A stretch of 64,000 bases of DNA from Corynebacterium halotolerans (GTDB taxonomy: Bacteria > Actinomycetota > Actinomycetes > Mycobacteriales > Mycobacteriaceae): NCBI RefSeq assembly GCF_001056295.1, contig NZ_JVMD01000012.1:1-64000 (forward strand), written 5' to 3'. The translations under genes were made by a program, and so were the position numbers. Of the stretch, positions 52,990-60,524 are shown piece by piece. Every line of letters begins with the position of its first letter. Positions within the stretch are counted from its first letter, which is position 1. The notes beneath the pieces were generated by a model. That model did not search any database. It saw only the letters and a list, made by a program, of their open reading frames with translations, and had not been told where the DNA came from.

Positions 52990-54471
52990 GTGACCGACGC
53001 CCCGACTCCCCAGCACACCCCCGACCACGGAGACCCCGAGGTCCGGCGCACCGCGATGCTGGCGGTGGCGGACCAGGCAATCGGGCGGGAGGCCGACCTG
53101 CTGGCGCCGCTGGCCGCGGCGTTCGCGGCCGAGGGGCACTCGTTGTACCTGGTCGGCGGCTCGGTGCGCGACGCCCTGATGGGGCGCCTGGGCAACGACC
53201 TCGACTTCGCCACCGGCGCGCGGCCGGACGTGGTGGCGCGGATCCTGGAGGACTGGGCCGAGACCACGTGGGACACCGGCATCGAGTTCGGCACCGTCTC
53301 CGCGGAGAAGAAGGGCCGGCAGGTGGAGATCACCACCTTCCGCGCCGACGTCTACGACCAGGTCAGCCGCAACCCCGAGGTGACCTTCGGCGACACGCTG
53401 GAGGGAGACCTGATCCGCCGCGACTTCCGGTGCAACGCAATCGCCGTGGAGCTCCACGGCGACGGGACCCGCTCCTTCCGCGATCCGCTGGGCGGCTTCG
53501 ACGACGTCGTCGCCGGCGTCCTGGACACCCCGGGCCCGCCGGAGGTCAGCTTCGGCGACGATCCGCTGCGCATGCTCCGCGCCTGCCGCTTCACGTCGCA
53601 GCTCGGCTTCGCCGTCTCCGACCGGGTGCGTGAGGCGATGACGGAGATGAACGGCGAGATCCGCCGCATCACCGCCGAACGCGTCGCCGCCGAGCTGGAC
53701 AAGATGATCCTCGGCGCCGACCCGTCGGCGGGCATCGACCTCATGGTGGACACCGGCCTGGCCGAGCACGTCATGCCCGAGATCCCCGGCATGAAGATGA
53801 CGCAGGACGAGCACCGCCAGCACAAGGACGTCTACCAGCACTCCCTGCAGGTCATGCGCCAGGCCATCGAGCAGGAGGAACCCGGCGAACCCGACCTCGA
53901 GCTGCGCTGGGCGGCGCTGCTGCACGACTGCGGCAAGCCGGCGACCCGCTCGTTCACGGAATCGGGCAACGTGTCCTTCCACCACCACGAGGTCGTGGGC
54001 GCCAAGCTGGTCCGCCGCCGTCTGCGGAAGCTCAAGTACCCCAAGCGGGTCACCGAGAACATCGCGCAGCTGGTCTACCTGCACATGCGTTTCCACGGTT
54101 ACGGCGATTCCGCCTGGACGGACTCCGCCGTGCGCCGCTACGTCAACGATGCGGGCCCGCTGCTGGACAAGCTGAACAAGATCGTGCGGGCGGACTGCAC
54201 CACGCGGAACCGTCGCAAAGCAGCCCGCCTGGCCCGGGCCTGCGACGACCTGGAAGCCCGCATCGAGGAGCTCGCCGCCGCCGAGGACCTGGCCAAGGTG
54301 CGGCCCGACCTCGACGGCAACGACATCATGGAGATCCTCGACCTCGCGCCCGGCCCCGAAGTCGGTGCGGCATGGAAGCACATGAAGGACGTCCGCCTGG
54401 ACAAGGGGCCGCTGGAGCGCGAGGACGCGATCCTGGAACTCAAGCGCTGGTGGACCGAGCGCGACGGCTGA
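52990..54471 (+). CDS. pcnA: CCA tRNA nucleotidyltransferase
   Basis: Adds or repairs the tRNA 3' CCA end. 493 residues: class II nucleotidyltransferase head with LVGGSVRDALMG and the DLDFATG metal pair, the RRDFRCNAIAVEL motif, then RMLRACRF and an HD domain with LLHDCGKPAT. The C-terminal part covers the tail domain. Start GTG 52990 or GTG 52981; neither has a strong ribosome site. It is needed by tRNAs such as the tRNA-Ala here, which lacks an encoded CCA. Confidence 0.94.
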   Translation: MTDAPTPQHTPDHGDPEVRRTAMLAVADQAIGREADLLAPLAAAFAAEGHSLYLVGGSVRDALMGRLGNDLDFATGARPDVVARILEDWAETTWDTGIEFGTVSAEKKGRQVEITTFRADVYDQVSRNPEVTFGDTLEGDLIRRDFRCNAIAVELHGDGTRSFRDPLGGFDDVVAGVLDTPGPPEVSFGDDPLRMLRACRFTSQLGFAVSDRVREAMTEMNGEIRRITAERVAAELDKMILGADPSAGIDLMVDTGLAEHVMPEIPGMKMTQDEHRQHKDVYQHSLQVMRQAIEQEEPGEPDLELRWAALLHDCGKPATRSFTESGNVSFHHHEVVGAKLVRRRLRKLKYPKRVTENIAQLVYLHMRFHGYGDSAWTDSAVRRYVNDAGPLLDKLNKIVRADCTTRNRRKAARLARACDDLEARIEELAAAEDLAKVRPDLDGNDIMEILDLAPGPEVGAAWKHMKDVRLDKGPLEREDAILELKRWWTERDG

Positions 54472-54591
54472 ACGAAGGCCGGCCGAAGGCCGACGGGGCA
54501 GTCGGCGCGCACCTGTGGCGCGCACGGACCGGTCCCGGGGACGGCCCGAGACGGCCCCGTGCCTGTCGGCCCGCCGGGGGCGGCGGGCATA

Positions 54592-55233
54592 ATGGGCGGG
54601 GTGGAGCAGGAGAACCTTTTCGGAGACCGCCTTTTCAATTGCCTCGAGCGCAACGACCCCGCCGCGGGGATGCTGCTCGTCGCCGCCCCGGGCATGGAGT
54701 CGCCGGAATTCGCCCGCAGCGTGGTGTTCATCATCGAGCACGACGAAGGCGGCACCCTCGGCGTCGACCTGACCACCCGGTCGCAGACGCCGGTGCACAA
54801 CGTCCTCCAGCCGTGGGCCGACCTGATGTCGAAGCCGCCGGTCGTTTACGTCGGCGGGCCGGTCAACCAGACCCAGCCCGTGTGCGTGGGCGTGCTGCGC
54901 ACCGGCTCCGACGTCCCGGAGGGGCTGGACGAGGGCACCGGCGCTCCCCTGCTGGAGAAGCTCGCCCACCGGTTCGCGCTGGTCAACCTCGGCGTCGAGC
55001 CGGCGGAGGTCACCGAACACCTGGAGGGCGCGCGCCTGTTCGCCGGTTACGCCGGGTGGGCGCCCGGCCAGCTGCACGACGAGATCGAGCGCGGCGACTG
55101 GTTCGTCGCCCCCGCCCTGCCCAGCGACGTGCTCGCGCCGGGGCCGGCCGACGTGTGGGGCGACGTCATGCGCCGCCAGCCGTGGCCGCTGCCGTTGTAC
55201 TCGACGTACCCCGTGGACGTCCGTGACAACTGA
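54592..55233 (+). CDS. YqgE/AlgH-family protein
   Basis: DUF179 protein of unknown biochemical role. About 213 residues with the family core GMLLVAAPGMESPEFARSVVF, HDEGGTLGVDL, VYVGGPVNQTQ and LFAGYAGWAPGQLHDEI. The start is uncertain: ATG 54592, or GTG 54601, which would be leaderless from the -10-like CATAAT at 54588-54593. It overlaps azlC by 11 bases. Confidence 0.9.
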   Translation: MGGVEQENLFGDRLFNCLERNDPAAGMLLVAAPGMESPEFARSVVFIIEHDEGGTLGVDLTTRSQTPVHNVLQPWADLMSKPPVVYVGGPVNQTQPVCVGVLRTGSDVPEGLDEGTGAPLLEKLAHRFALVNLGVEPAEVTEHLEGARLFAGYAGWAPGQLHDEIERGDWFVAPALPSDVLAPGPADVWGDVMRRQPWPLPLYSTYPVDVRDN

Positions 55234-56056
55234 CGGGAGGGCGCGGGGGCGTCGTGAAGCCGTCCCGCCACCGACCGACCCGCACCCCATCCGCGGCGGC
55301 ATCGCCGAAGCGTGGCCCGTGGGCCTGGGGCTGGTGCCGCTGGGCCTGGCGTTCGGCGTGCTGGTGACGCAGACGGGGTTCGAGTGGTGGTGGACGCCGG
55401 TGTTCTCGATCCTGGTGTACGCCGGATCGATGGAGTTCCTGGCCATTGGCCTGGTCATGGCGCATGCCGGGCTGCTGGGCTCGGCGGTGACGGCGTTCAT
55501 GGTGAATTTCCGGCACATCTTCTACGGGCTGACGTTCCCGCGCGACGTGATCCGCGGGCGGCTCGGCCGGGCGTATTCGACGTATGCGCTGACGGACGAG
55601 GCCTACGCCATCGCGTCGGCGCGGCCCGCCGGGGCGCCGCCGTTGACGGGCGCACGGCTGCTGACCATCCAGCTGTTCTGCCAGGTCATGTGGGTCGCGC
55701 CGGGCATCGCCGGGGCGGTGGCGGGGCGTGCGCTGCCGGAGGGGCTGGTCGGCTTCGAATTCGCGTTGACCGCCCTGTTCACCGTCCTGGCGGTGGATGC
55801 GTTCCGCCTCAACCGCGACTGGTCGCTGCCGCTGTCGGCGCTGGCGTGCGTCGCCGTCGGGTGGCTGGTGGACCCGGGGCAGATGCTGGTCATCGGGCTG
55901 ATCCTGTACTTCTGCGTGCTGCTGGCGCGCGTGTGGTCGCCGCGCCTGGACCGCGCCCTGCGGTGGGGCCGGGGGCCCGGGCCCGATTCGCTTGACGACG
56001 CCGACCGCGCCGAGACCGATCGCACCGACAGTGATCGACCCGGGGAGGCGCCGTGA
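55223..56056 (+). CDS. azlC: AzlC-family branched-chain amino acid exporter, large subunit
   Basis: Pairs with AzlD, as BrnF with BrnE in C. glutamicum, which export isoleucine, leucine, valine and methionine. 277 residues with about seven membrane helices; AWPVGLGLVPLGLAFGVL and VYAGSMEFLAIGLV at the start, FMVNFRHIFYGLTFP (family signature), YALTDEAYAI. A charged Asp/Arg tail ends it. GTG 55223 overlaps yqgE; its stop overlaps azlD by 4 bases. Confidence 0.92.
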   Translation: MTTDGRARGRREAVPPPTDPHPIRGGIAEAWPVGLGLVPLGLAFGVLVTQTGFEWWWTPVFSILVYAGSMEFLAIGLVMAHAGLLGSAVTAFMVNFRHIFYGLTFPRDVIRGRLGRAYSTYALTDEAYAIASARPAGAPPLTGARLLTIQLFCQVMWVAPGIAGAVAGRALPEGLVGFEFALTALFTVLAVDAFRLNRDWSLPLSALACVAVGWLVDPGQMLVIGLILYFCVLLARVWSPRLDRALRWGRGPGPDSLDDADRAETDRTDSDRPGEAP

Positions 56057-56412
56057 TGCCCGATTACGGATACGTGCTGGTGTCCCTGCTGGTCATGGGT
56101 GCGGTGACGGTTGCGCTGCGTTGGGCGCCGTTCGCCTTCATCCGCGTTCTGCGAGGCTCGGAGCTGGTGAGGTTCCTCGGCGTGACCATGCCCGTCGGCG
56201 TCATGGTGGCGCTGGTGGCGTACACGCTCGTCGGCAGGATGGGGTTGGTCGGCGGCGACGGAGCCGGGGGCGGCGGGGACCCCGGCGGGTGGTGGGCCGC
56301 TCCCCTGGCGCTGGCGGCGACGGTGGCGCTGCACCTGTGGCGCCGCAATGCCGCGGTGAGCATTCTCGTGGGCACCGCGCTGTACGTGGTGCTGGTCAAC
56401 GTGGTGGCCTGA
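56053..56412 (+). CDS. azlD: AzlD-family branched-chain amino acid exporter, small subunit
   Basis: 119 residues with four membrane helices (LVSLLVMGAVTVALRW, VMVALVAYTLVG, LALAATVALHLW, VSILVGTALYVVLV), the usual partner of AzlC. A Gly-rich loop (about 67-80) is longer than common. GTG 56053 (GTGATG) overlaps the azlC stop; ATG 56056 is the alternative start. Confidence 0.9.
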   Translation: MMPDYGYVLVSLLVMGAVTVALRWAPFAFIRVLRGSELVRFLGVTMPVGVMVALVAYTLVGRMGLVGGDGAGGGGDPGGWWAAPLALAATVALHLWRRNAAVSILVGTALYVVLVNVVA

Positions 56413-56499
56413 GGCGCGGGGCTCGGGGCGCGGTCTCGCTCCCCGCTTGGCATCACGTGCCGGTAGGCGTCACAAGCCGCTTGGAGTTGGACCCGGGAT

Positions 56500-56557
56500 G
56501 CAGCCACTCGCCACGTGAACGTCGATAAAAGCCCAGGTGGCCAAATCGAGTGGCTGC
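56500..56557. repeat. Inverted repeat between azlD and the next gene
   Basis: GCAGCCACTCG (56500-56510) and CGAGTGGCTGC (56547-56557) are perfect 11-base arms with a 36-base loop, itself containing GCCAC/GTGGC. It lies between convergent genes. It may act as a terminator, though no U tract is present. Confidence 0.55.
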
Positions 56558-56633
56558 ACTTTCGCGCTACCGCACCCCGTGCGCCGGAATAGCGCCGAAC
56601 CGGCCGAACCGTCCGAAAACGCCGAACAGTCGA

Positions 56634-57773
56634 TCAGGCCCGCAGGTGGCCGACCCGCTCCCACGCCGGATCCTCGGCGGCCACGATCTCGTGGTCGCCC
56701 TCCGTCCACGTGTCCACCAGGTTCGCCAGCCGCTCCGTCGCATCGGTTTCCGGGTCGACGTAGAAGTGCAGCAGGCGCACGCCGTCGGCGGTCTCCGCGG
56801 CGACGACCATCCCGTCATCGGCGAGCGTCGCCATCGCATCCTCCCCGAAATCAGCCAGCGCCTTCGCCGAACTTTCGGCGGCCTGGCCGTCGTCAAGCAC
56901 ATCCGCGAACAGCAGCTGCACCACCACGTGCCGCGTGTACAGCGGCCCGATCAGCGGTGACAGCGGCGCCCGCGTGCCCACCATCACAGGCTTGTCGTCG
57001 GCCTGCCCCTGCAGCGTCAGCCACCGCGGGCACGCCCCGGCCAGATGGTCGATGAACGCCGGCAGATCCGACAGCGCCATCGCCCCCTCGGGCTCCTCGG
57101 CGGCGAAGGCGAAGGACCGCAGCCACAGCCCGAAGTCCTCCTCCCCCAGCGCCAGCTGCAGCAGCATGAAACCGACGTGCGCGACGTCGCGCTCCCCTTC
57201 CTCGCCGGCGGCCGCCAAGCTCTTGAAGACCGGGTGGTACAACCGCACGTCCGCGACGCCCTGGCCCGCGGCGACCGCCACCCGCGCCTCGGCGGGGTCG
57301 ATCTCATGGCCCGCCCACGTCACCGTGGAGACGGGCTCGGCCGTGCGCAGGTCGGTGAAGGACCACACCGGACCGTCGTCGGGCGCGGCATTGAGCCAGC
57401 GGCGCGCGATGTGGCGCACCTCCGGGTCGCCCGCCGCGGTGACGGTCAGCAGGTGGCGCGAAAACGGCTCGCCCGGGCCGAAACCCCACACCAGGCGCTC
57501 GTCGATCGCCGAAATGCGCGGGCCGACCTCCGCCTGGATGTCCATCGGCTCGGCATCGCCGAAACCACCGCCGCCGAAATCGGCGCCACCGGTGAACGCG
57601 CCGTCGAGACGGTCCGCGCCCTCGGCCGCCCACCAATCCCAGAACGCCGCGATCGCGCCATCGCGGGTCGCGTTGCCCCGCGGGGCGCCGCCATCGCCGC
57701 GCGAACTGGACCGGGTCCAGCCCCACACCCCGTCGAATCCGGCGTCTCCGGCGCTCCCCGGCGTTTCGGTCAT
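56634..57773 (-). CDS. Conserved protein of unknown function
   Basis: Not recognised with confidence. 379 acidic residues, no signal peptide or membrane helix, so cytosolic. The N-terminus is Gly-rich; AIAAFWDWWAAEGADRLD and IQAEVGPRISAIDERLVWGFG look like a structured domain, and GVRLLHFYVDPETDATERLANL recalls DUF695-type proteins only weakly. ATG 57773 has GAAGGGAA 8 bases upstream. A monocistronic gene between azlD and the SBF-like transporter. Confidence 0.75.
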   Translation of the reverse strand: MTETPGSAGDAGFDGVWGWTRSSSRGDGGAPRGNATRDGAIAAFWDWWAAEGADRLDGAFTGGADFGGGGFGDAEPMDIQAEVGPRISAIDERLVWGFGPGEPFSRHLLTVTAAGDPEVRHIARRWLNAAPDDGPVWSFTDLRTAEPVSTVTWAGHEIDPAEARVAVAAGQGVADVRLYHPVFKSLAAAGEEGERDVAHVGFMLLQLALGEEDFGLWLRSFAFAAEEPEGAMALSDLPAFIDHLAGACPRWLTLQGQADDKPVMVGTRAPLSPLIGPLYTRHVVVQLLFADVLDDGQAAESSAKALADFGEDAMATLADDGMVVAAETADGVRLLHFYVDPETDATERLANLVDTWTEGDHEIVAAEDPAWERVGHLRA

Positions 57774-57870
57774 GGTGGCGTTCCCTTCATCGGCTGCCTG
57801 CGTTGATCTTGAACAACGCTACGCCACGCGGCGGCACTTCTCAGGGTGTGCTGCAGATGTGCGTCCGCCG

Positions 57871-58860
57871 TCAGCTGACGGCGTCCGCGGTGGCGCGTTC
57901 CTCGAATTCGCGGCCCCACCGGGCGGCGTAGACGGCGCACATCATCAGCTGGATCTGGTGGAAGATCATCAGCGGCAGGATGATGACGCCCGCGCCGCCG
58001 GAACCGAAGATGACGGCGGCCATCGGCAGGCCCGTGGCCAGCGACTTTTTGGAGCCGCAGAACTGGATGGCGATGCGGTCGCGGCGGTCGAAGCCGGCGC
58101 GGCGGGCGATGAACCCGGAGATGCGCAGCATGAACTCGACCAGCACGACGGACAGGACGCACAGGATCAGGATGTCCATCAGCGGTACCCGCGACCAGAT
58201 GCCCTCGACGACGCCTTCGGAGAACGCGACGTAGACGACCATCGCGATGGAGATGCGGTCGACGTTCTTCGTGGCCTTCGCCGCCGCGAATTTCAGCGTC
58301 CACTTCCGCAGCACCTGGCCGATGGCGAAGGGCAGCAGCAGCTGCAGCGAGATGTCCAGGAACACCGAGCCGTCGACTTTGACGCCGTCGCCGGTGGCCA
58401 TGAGCACCATGACCAGGACGGGCGTGACCACGATGCCCAGCAGGTTCGACGCCGAGGCGCTGACGATCGACCCGGCGACGTTGCCGTGTGCGATGGACGT
58501 GAAGTTCACCGAGGACTGCACCGTCGACGGCACGAGCGTCATGTAGAGGATGCCCAGATAGAGGCCGGGCGCGAGCACCATGTCGAGCGGCTTCAGCGCC
58601 AGTCCGATGATGGGGAACAGAACGAACGTCAGCGCGAGGATGGTCAGGTGCAGCCGCCAGTTCTTCAGGCCGTCGAGGGCCTCCCGGGGGCTCAGGCGGG
58701 AGCCGTAGAGGAAGAACAGCAGGCCGATGGCGATTTTCGTGGCGATGCCGAACCCCTCCGCGAACGCACCGCGCGCGGGCAGGAAGATCGCGATGATCAC
58801 CGCGAGGATGATCATCACGATCAGGGGATCGGGGCGCCATGAGCGCAGACGGTTCCACAT
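57871..58860 (-). CDS. Bile acid:sodium symporter-like transporter (SBF-like, YfeH type)
   Basis: Membrane transporter of 329 residues with about ten helices. Family features: LFFLYGSRLSPREALDG near 50, TLVPSTVQSSVNFTSIAHGN (substrate-site-like kink), and AIQFCGSKKSLATGLPMA. The natural substrate is unknown; in this subfamily it is not bile acid in most bacteria. ATG 58860 starts the protein-like region; no strong ribosome site is seen, so it may be leaderless. TTG 58938 is in frame but unlikely. Confidence 0.87.
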   Translation of the reverse strand: MWNRLRSWRPDPLIVMIILAVIIAIFLPARGAFAEGFGIATKIAIGLLFFLYGSRLSPREALDGLKNWRLHLTILALTFVLFPIIGLALKPLDMVLAPGLYLGILYMTLVPSTVQSSVNFTSIAHGNVAGSIVSASASNLLGIVVTPVLVMVLMATGDGVKVDGSVFLDISLQLLLPFAIGQVLRKWTLKFAAAKATKNVDRISIAMVVYVAFSEGVVEGIWSRVPLMDILILCVLSVVLVEFMLRISGFIARRAGFDRRDRIAIQFCGSKKSLATGLPMAAVIFGSGGAGVIILPLMIFHQIQLMMCAVYAARWGREFEERATADAVS

Positions 58861-58949
58861 GGGGAACAAGGTTATCCCCTGCCCCGGCTGGGCGAGGCGG
58901 TAACGGAGCTTTGGCCGGTGCTGGCCGCGGCCGGCCAAAAATTTATGCC

Positions 58950-59318
58950 CTATCGCCGGTACGCGTAGGCACCCACGAAAGTGAGCTTGCTCCGATCCGA
59001 TGCGGCTCCACTGGCGTCTACATCGTAGATGAGGTAGAGGGAGTTGCAGTCTGAAAATTGCCGCATATCTTCATCCAGTCGAACGTCGAAACTTTCCCCG
59101 TATGAGTGTTCCCTCACTCTGAGGGCAATATCGTCGTCCAGGTCAAAACTGGCTTCCGCGAAGTCTTCGTCGTACCAATCCAACGAAAAATCGTTGAGAA
59201 ATTCGCTGGTTGCATTATCGTCGTCGTCATCGAATTCGGGTTCGACGTATTCCAGCAACTCTTCTTCGGTGTCGAAATTGCCGCACCAAATGGAGACGAC
59301 GTTTTCCTTTTCCAGCAT
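58950..59318 (-). CDS. Imm22-family immunity protein
   Basis: 122 very acidic residues. The opening VVSIWCGNFDTEEELLEYVEP, then SEFLNDFSLDWYDEDFAEASF and a closing KLTFVGAYAYRR match by eye the Imm22 pattern of immunity proteins in polymorphic-toxin systems, which bind and block a toxin domain. No toxin gene is visible in the window, so it would be an orphan immunity gene. ATG 59318 follows AAGGA at 8 bases; the open frame upstream is repeats. Confidence 0.7.
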   Translation of the reverse strand: MLEKENVVSIWCGNFDTEEELLEYVEPEFDDDDDNATSEFLNDFSLDWYDEDFAEASFDLDDDIALRVREHSYGESFDVRLDEDMRQFSDCNSLYLIYDVDASGAASDRSKLTFVGAYAYRR

Positions 59319-59492
59319 CGGCTTTTCCTTCGTGATCCAGGTGGACCCGCCGGCCGAGAACCAGCCAGCAAGACGTGGCTTCCATCTTGGCACTTCTCCG
59401 GTCGACGATGCAGGTGAACGACTTGGGTTCCGACGCCCTTCACCCGGCTGCCACACGATCCGTCCATTACCGACCGTTCCACGCTCACCCCT

Positions 59493-59582
59493 CGCCGGAT
59501 TCTCTCCGAGCCGGTTTTGCCCATCCCGCGCTGGATTTCTTCCGGGCCGGTCTTGCCCACCCCGCGCCGGATTCTCCGTGAG
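59493..59582. repeat. 36-bp tandem repeats upstream of the Imm22-like gene
   Basis: Units at 59493, 59529 and a partial one at 59565 share CGCCGGATTCT / GCCGGT-TTGCCCA-CCCG. They come directly before the nested palindrome at 59589. The 59319-59734 interval holds no supported gene besides these repeats. Confidence 0.75.
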
Positions 59583-59588
59583 CTGCAC

Positions 59589-59654
59589 TAACCCACCCCG
59601 AATGCGCTAACCCACCCGCTGCAACGGGTGGGTCTGCCCATTCGGGGTGGGTTA
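59589..59654. repeat. Intact nested palindromic repeat
   Basis: Outer arms TAACCCACCCCGAATG and CATTCGGGGTGGGTTA are perfect over 16 bases. Inner arms ACCCACCCG and CGGGTGGGT surround a CTGCAA loop. It is the same element as the one split by IS481 at 14082/15760, so it is a repeat family in this genome. Confidence 0.85.
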
Positions 59655-59734
59655 AGGCGAAGTGCGTTGGGGGAAAGGCGTTCTGAACCGCAGCCTTCGT
59701 TGCTTTGCGACGGCCCGCGTTCCCTCTATTTGGC

Positions 59735-60451
59735 CTATTCGGCGTCGTTGGCGCGGGCGGCGCGGCGCAGCGCCTCACGATCAACGGAGCTCCCGCCGCC
59801 CTCGCACATCCCGTTGAGGCCGCAGGAGCCGCAGCCGCCGGTCACGCCGCAGTCGGCGGAGGGATCACGGGGCGCGGCGGGGGCACCGGTGGCAGGAGCA
59901 CCGGCGGCGGTGGAATCGGCCGAACAGCAGGCGTCCGCGGCGGTCGACTTGGCGGCCGTGGCGTCAGTGCCGGCGGTGCCCGAATCGCACGCATCCGCCT
60001 CGGCGGACCCGCAGCCGCAGCCCGAACCGCACGCGGCATCGGCACCCGCGCCGTCGGAGCCGCCGGAGGAGCAGCATCCGTCGGACTCGGCTTCGGCGGA
60101 CTTCTTGGCGTCGTAAAGCGCGATCGTGTGCGAGCCGATGGCGCCGCCGACGCCCAGCATCGCCAGCCCCAGCAACCCGGTCACGGCGACCCACAGCCAC
60201 ATCCATCCCGACGCATCGGGCTGGACGGCCACGTAGGCCAGCGCCGCCGACCCGGCGAACGCCAACGCCGACACGGCCCACGGCGGGCCGGCGACGCGGT
60301 GCGTGATGTCCCAGTTCTCCCTGGATTTGCGGGCCTCGGGGGCGCGGATGCCCACGTACCCGTTGCCCGGCAGGTTGGCGGACCACGCCAGACCCGCCAC
60401 CACGCCCACTGCGACGGCGACGACCAGCAAAATCACCGGAATCACGATCAT
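59735..60451 (-). CDS. SdpI-like membrane protein with a Cys-rich tail
   Basis: 238 residues. Three membrane helices fill the first about 115 residues; [25 protein letters not shown] matches the SdpI/YhfL-type domain between helices 1 and 2. The rest (from about 127) is a Ser/Ala/Gly/Asp-rich tail with 12 Cys in pairs and clusters ([29 protein letters not shown]). The tail could bind metal or form disulfides; no known domain is recognised. ATG 60451 starts the first helix. Divergent from leuS. Confidence 0.78.
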   Translation of the reverse strand: MIVIPVILLVVAVAVGVVAGLAWSANLPGNGYVGIRAPEARKSRENWDITHRVAGPPWAVSALAFAGSAALAYVAVQPDASGWMWLWVAVTGLLGLAMLGVGGAIGSHTIALYDAKKSAEAESDGCCSSGGSDGAGADAACGSGCGCGSAEADACDSGTAGTDATAAKSTAADACCSADSTAAGAPATGAPAAPRDPSADCGVTGGCGSCGLNGMCEGGGSSVDREALRRAARANDAE

Positions 60452-60510
60452 GGACTCCAATATAGGGCCCCGAGGCGCCACCACGGCAATCGCCGCAGCC
60501 ACCCGCCCAC

Positions 60511-60516
60511 TATGCT
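60511..60516 (+). promoter_or_regulatory. -10 element of leuS, short or no leader
   Basis: TATGCT ends 8 bases before the ATG at 60525 and no ribosome site lies between, so leuS is probably transcribed with almost no leader. No T-box structure is possible in so short a leader. Confidence 0.5.
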
Positions 60517-60524
60517 GTGTACCC

